DNA of 64,000 nucleotides, from assembly GCA_017506865.1 (NCBI GenBank), contig JAFCMP010000001.1, positions 62,001 to 126,000 of the forward strand, given 5' to 3'. The notes beneath the pieces were generated by a model. That model was given only the letters and a program-made list of their open reading frames with translations. It had not been told where the DNA came from and searched no databases. This DNA comes from Tribonema minus. Taxonomy: Eukaryota > Sar > Xanthophyceae > Tribonematales > Tribonemataceae. Shown piece after piece: positions 62,410 through 64,000 of this stretch (the first letter of the stretch is position 1; each line of letters starts with the position of its first letter). The position numbers and the translations under genes are program-made.

Positions 62410-63141
62410 TAGACGCCAGCCACATGATGTTTAGTAACGCTGTCCACATAGTGCTCAGTCAGCCTGTGCCGACCAGGGAATGAATGGATGCTTGACAACA
62501 GTCTGTTTGCCATGCCAATTGGGGCGTCACATTCATGTGTGTTTGCGATTCCTTGACTTGCGCTGCAGAGTTCAGCGCACAGTGTCACATGTCATTGGTG
62601 CGTGCATTTCTTGTGACACATGCATACACTCTGCCGGCCACCAATGGTTGAGTGTGTGGGATTTGCATACTTCTATTCTACACTTGCAAGTTGACATCGA
62701 TCTTGCATTGATAGCCCCCATTTCAGCTGTGTCGTCAAGACTGCTGGTGGCACCTGCAGGCTACGTTTGGGAGCAGGGCGGGGCGGACACAGTGGTGCGT
62801 CTGAGGCACGCTCGATCTCGTGCGTGCCTGCCAATTTCATGTACTTCGGAGTCCACTGCAGTATATACTGATAATCTAACTTGAATTGTGATGTGCTTGT
62901 TGGTTTCCAGTTGCTTGTTGCAACTGGTGCCTGTGAAGAAACTGAACAAATTTGGGTCAACACTCTTGTATTGTCTGGGCGCGCCTGCTCATACTACTCA
63001 AAAACACTCGGACCAACAGCGTCATTACATACTGTGATGTCAGGGGACACTACTTCAAACGTGAAGTTCAAAGTTTGTAACGGACGGGTTTCGTGGGGTC
63101 CCCCGCGAAGAAGCGCTACCAGTAAGTCCTCTTCGCTCACC
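62410..63141. other. intergenic region between COQ2 and CFAP299
   Basis: 3' flank of COQ2 and upstream region of CFAP299. No other gene supported. Confidence 0.5.
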
Positions 63142-63618
63142 ATGAGCATGCCTAAAGGCGACAAAGATGCGGAGGGGCCGCACTTGCAGGACACTCTTGA
63201 TACAGTGGAGCAATATGAGACGTACGAGGACTATTTGGACTCTCAGGTCACAGCGACAGACATGTACTATTTGGAGGACGAGGATCTGGCTCGTCAGCTG
63301 GTCGAGCTTGGCTACAGAGGCAGCGGTGACACACTCCAGCGAGATGAGTTTTATGCTCGCAAAAAGTCTTTGAGAGACAGGGCGACACAAAAGTCGAATG
63401 CCCCCAAGCAGCTGGCGAGCGCCGGCAAAAACGTGGACTCGTCGCCATTCCTGCACGCCCTGGCGAACAGAGAGGAGCTGGTGCGCAACGGGAAGCTGAC
63501 CTCCATAATTTTCATCAGGGACAAGAACAGTAAAGGACAGGAGGTTAGCGGGTACATCGACTTCGCACAACGTCTGAAGACGGAAAACTTTGAGCCGTAC
63601 TTCGACAAAAAGAAAAAG
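63142..63618 (+). CDS. CFAP299: CFAP299 (C4orf22-like) cilia and flagella protein, first exon(s)
   Basis: ATG at 63142 (MSMPKGDKDAEG); 159 codons to a donor-like AAAAAG/GTGCGC at 63,618. The family core is unmistakable: YETYEDYLDSQVTATDMYYL, DEDLARQLVELGYRGSGDTL, SSPFLHALANREELVRNGKL and GYIDFAQRLKTENFEPYF. CFAP299 is a conserved axoneme-associated protein found in ciliated eukaryotes, so the host makes cilia or flagella. In animals the protein continues a few dozen residues past this point; the remaining exon(s) should lie beyond 63,618, probably outside the window. The read-through frame to 63,675 is then intronic. Confidence 0.9.
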
Positions 63619-64000
63619 GTGCGCTTCATTCATACCTTCACACCCTTGCGTGCCTTCACAAGCAGACCTGAATGATGCAAAGTCTTACAACACATTTATA
63701 TTCCGTCATTGTACGTTTGTACCGGGCATGGCCTGTTCAGGTCTTATTTTGCATACAGTAATGATTGTTCGTCAAGCTGGTGTACTCCACCAACGGAAGG
63801 GCACAGCATCTTGTTCCACTGACTTGGCATACAGCAAAGATCTGGCATACCGTCATGACAATTATGCATCAGTGGTGAACCTGTGATGCTGTTTGATGAC
63901 ATTTAAATAGTGCCAGCTCATATGGCAACAGTGTGCAGCAAGCGCAAGCGACCATTTCCGATCATCACTGTGGTGCTGGTGCTGAACATTGCGATATCGA
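63619..64000. other. probable CFAP299 intron
   Basis: AT-rich with no further CFAP299-like coding sequence seen. Confidence 0.4.

Noticed and set aside
42738..64000. tRNA or rRNA genes
   Set aside because: No cloverleaf with A and B boxes or rRNA-like sequence was noticed on either strand, though no covariance search was possible.

Overview
The window is a junction between two very different kinds of DNA. Positions 1 to about 42,660 are mostly GC-rich, densely packed with genes on both strands, and full of low-complexity protein tracts. I read this part as an endogenous large DNA virus or virus-derived element. From 42,740 to the end the DNA is much more AT-rich and gene-sparse. It carries ordinary intron-rich nuclear genes: COQ2 (six exons), LSM12, and the start of the cilia/flagella gene CFAP299. 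The host is therefore a eukaryote with motile cilia, most simply a unicellular alga (a chlorophyte is my guess). The species cannot be named from this sequence.

Layout of the GC-rich block. 1-945 (-): telomere-resolvase-like recombinase, cut by the window edge. 1197-2454 (-): possible structural protein with a frameshift. 3370-4044 (+): three-exon H3 histone with CENP-A-like features. 4196-4290: remnant of a GH26 gene. 4432-5301 (+): possible uracil-DNA-glycosylase-fold protein. 5335-7222 (+): protein of about 37-residue repeats with one frameshift. 7518-8762 (-): secreted GH26 glycosidase. 8849-9409 (-): Gly-Ser-repeat protein. 9524-11248 (+): RING plus ankyrin protein. 11,010-16,222: 5.2-kb palindrome whose 1.7-kb arms each carry the same gene. 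16426-17980 (-): broken LRR membrane protein. 18,620-19,065 and 31,950-32,690: hairpin (MITE-like) repeats. 19206-20597 (-): SET-domain protein. 20735-31555: three paralogous coiled-coil proteins with a shared C-terminal domain, interrupted by a decayed Fanzor/TnpB-type nuclease gene at 24456-26829. 34,611-36,036: frameshifted probable structural gene. 36323-38709 (-): large secreted/membrane protein. 39397-41534 (+): five-exon metzincin metalloprotease.

The most striking feature is telomere-like DNA. At 34,531-34,610 (TTAGGG)n runs directly into (CCCTAA)n, head to head as in a telomere-telomere fusion, with truncated genes on both sides. At about 42,672-42,737 a (CCCTAA)n array sits where GC-rich element DNA gives way to host DNA. 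Its orientation is that of a left-hand telomere of the host chromosome. The element therefore looks joined to a host chromosome end. With a telomere-resolvase-like gene and a CENP-A-like histone in the same element, a linear, chromosome-like lifestyle is worth testing.

Several element genes have spliceosomal introns that I could place by reading frame (histone, metzincin, one coiled-coil paralog, the membrane protein). Intron-rich genes and histones are known from mirusviruses, and histones and endogenisation in green algae are known from Nucleocytoviricota. I see no capsid, terminase or polymerase gene here, so the lineage stays open. Many element genes carry single-base frameshifts, often in G/C runs. 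This means either decay of an old insertion or homopolymer errors in the assembly.
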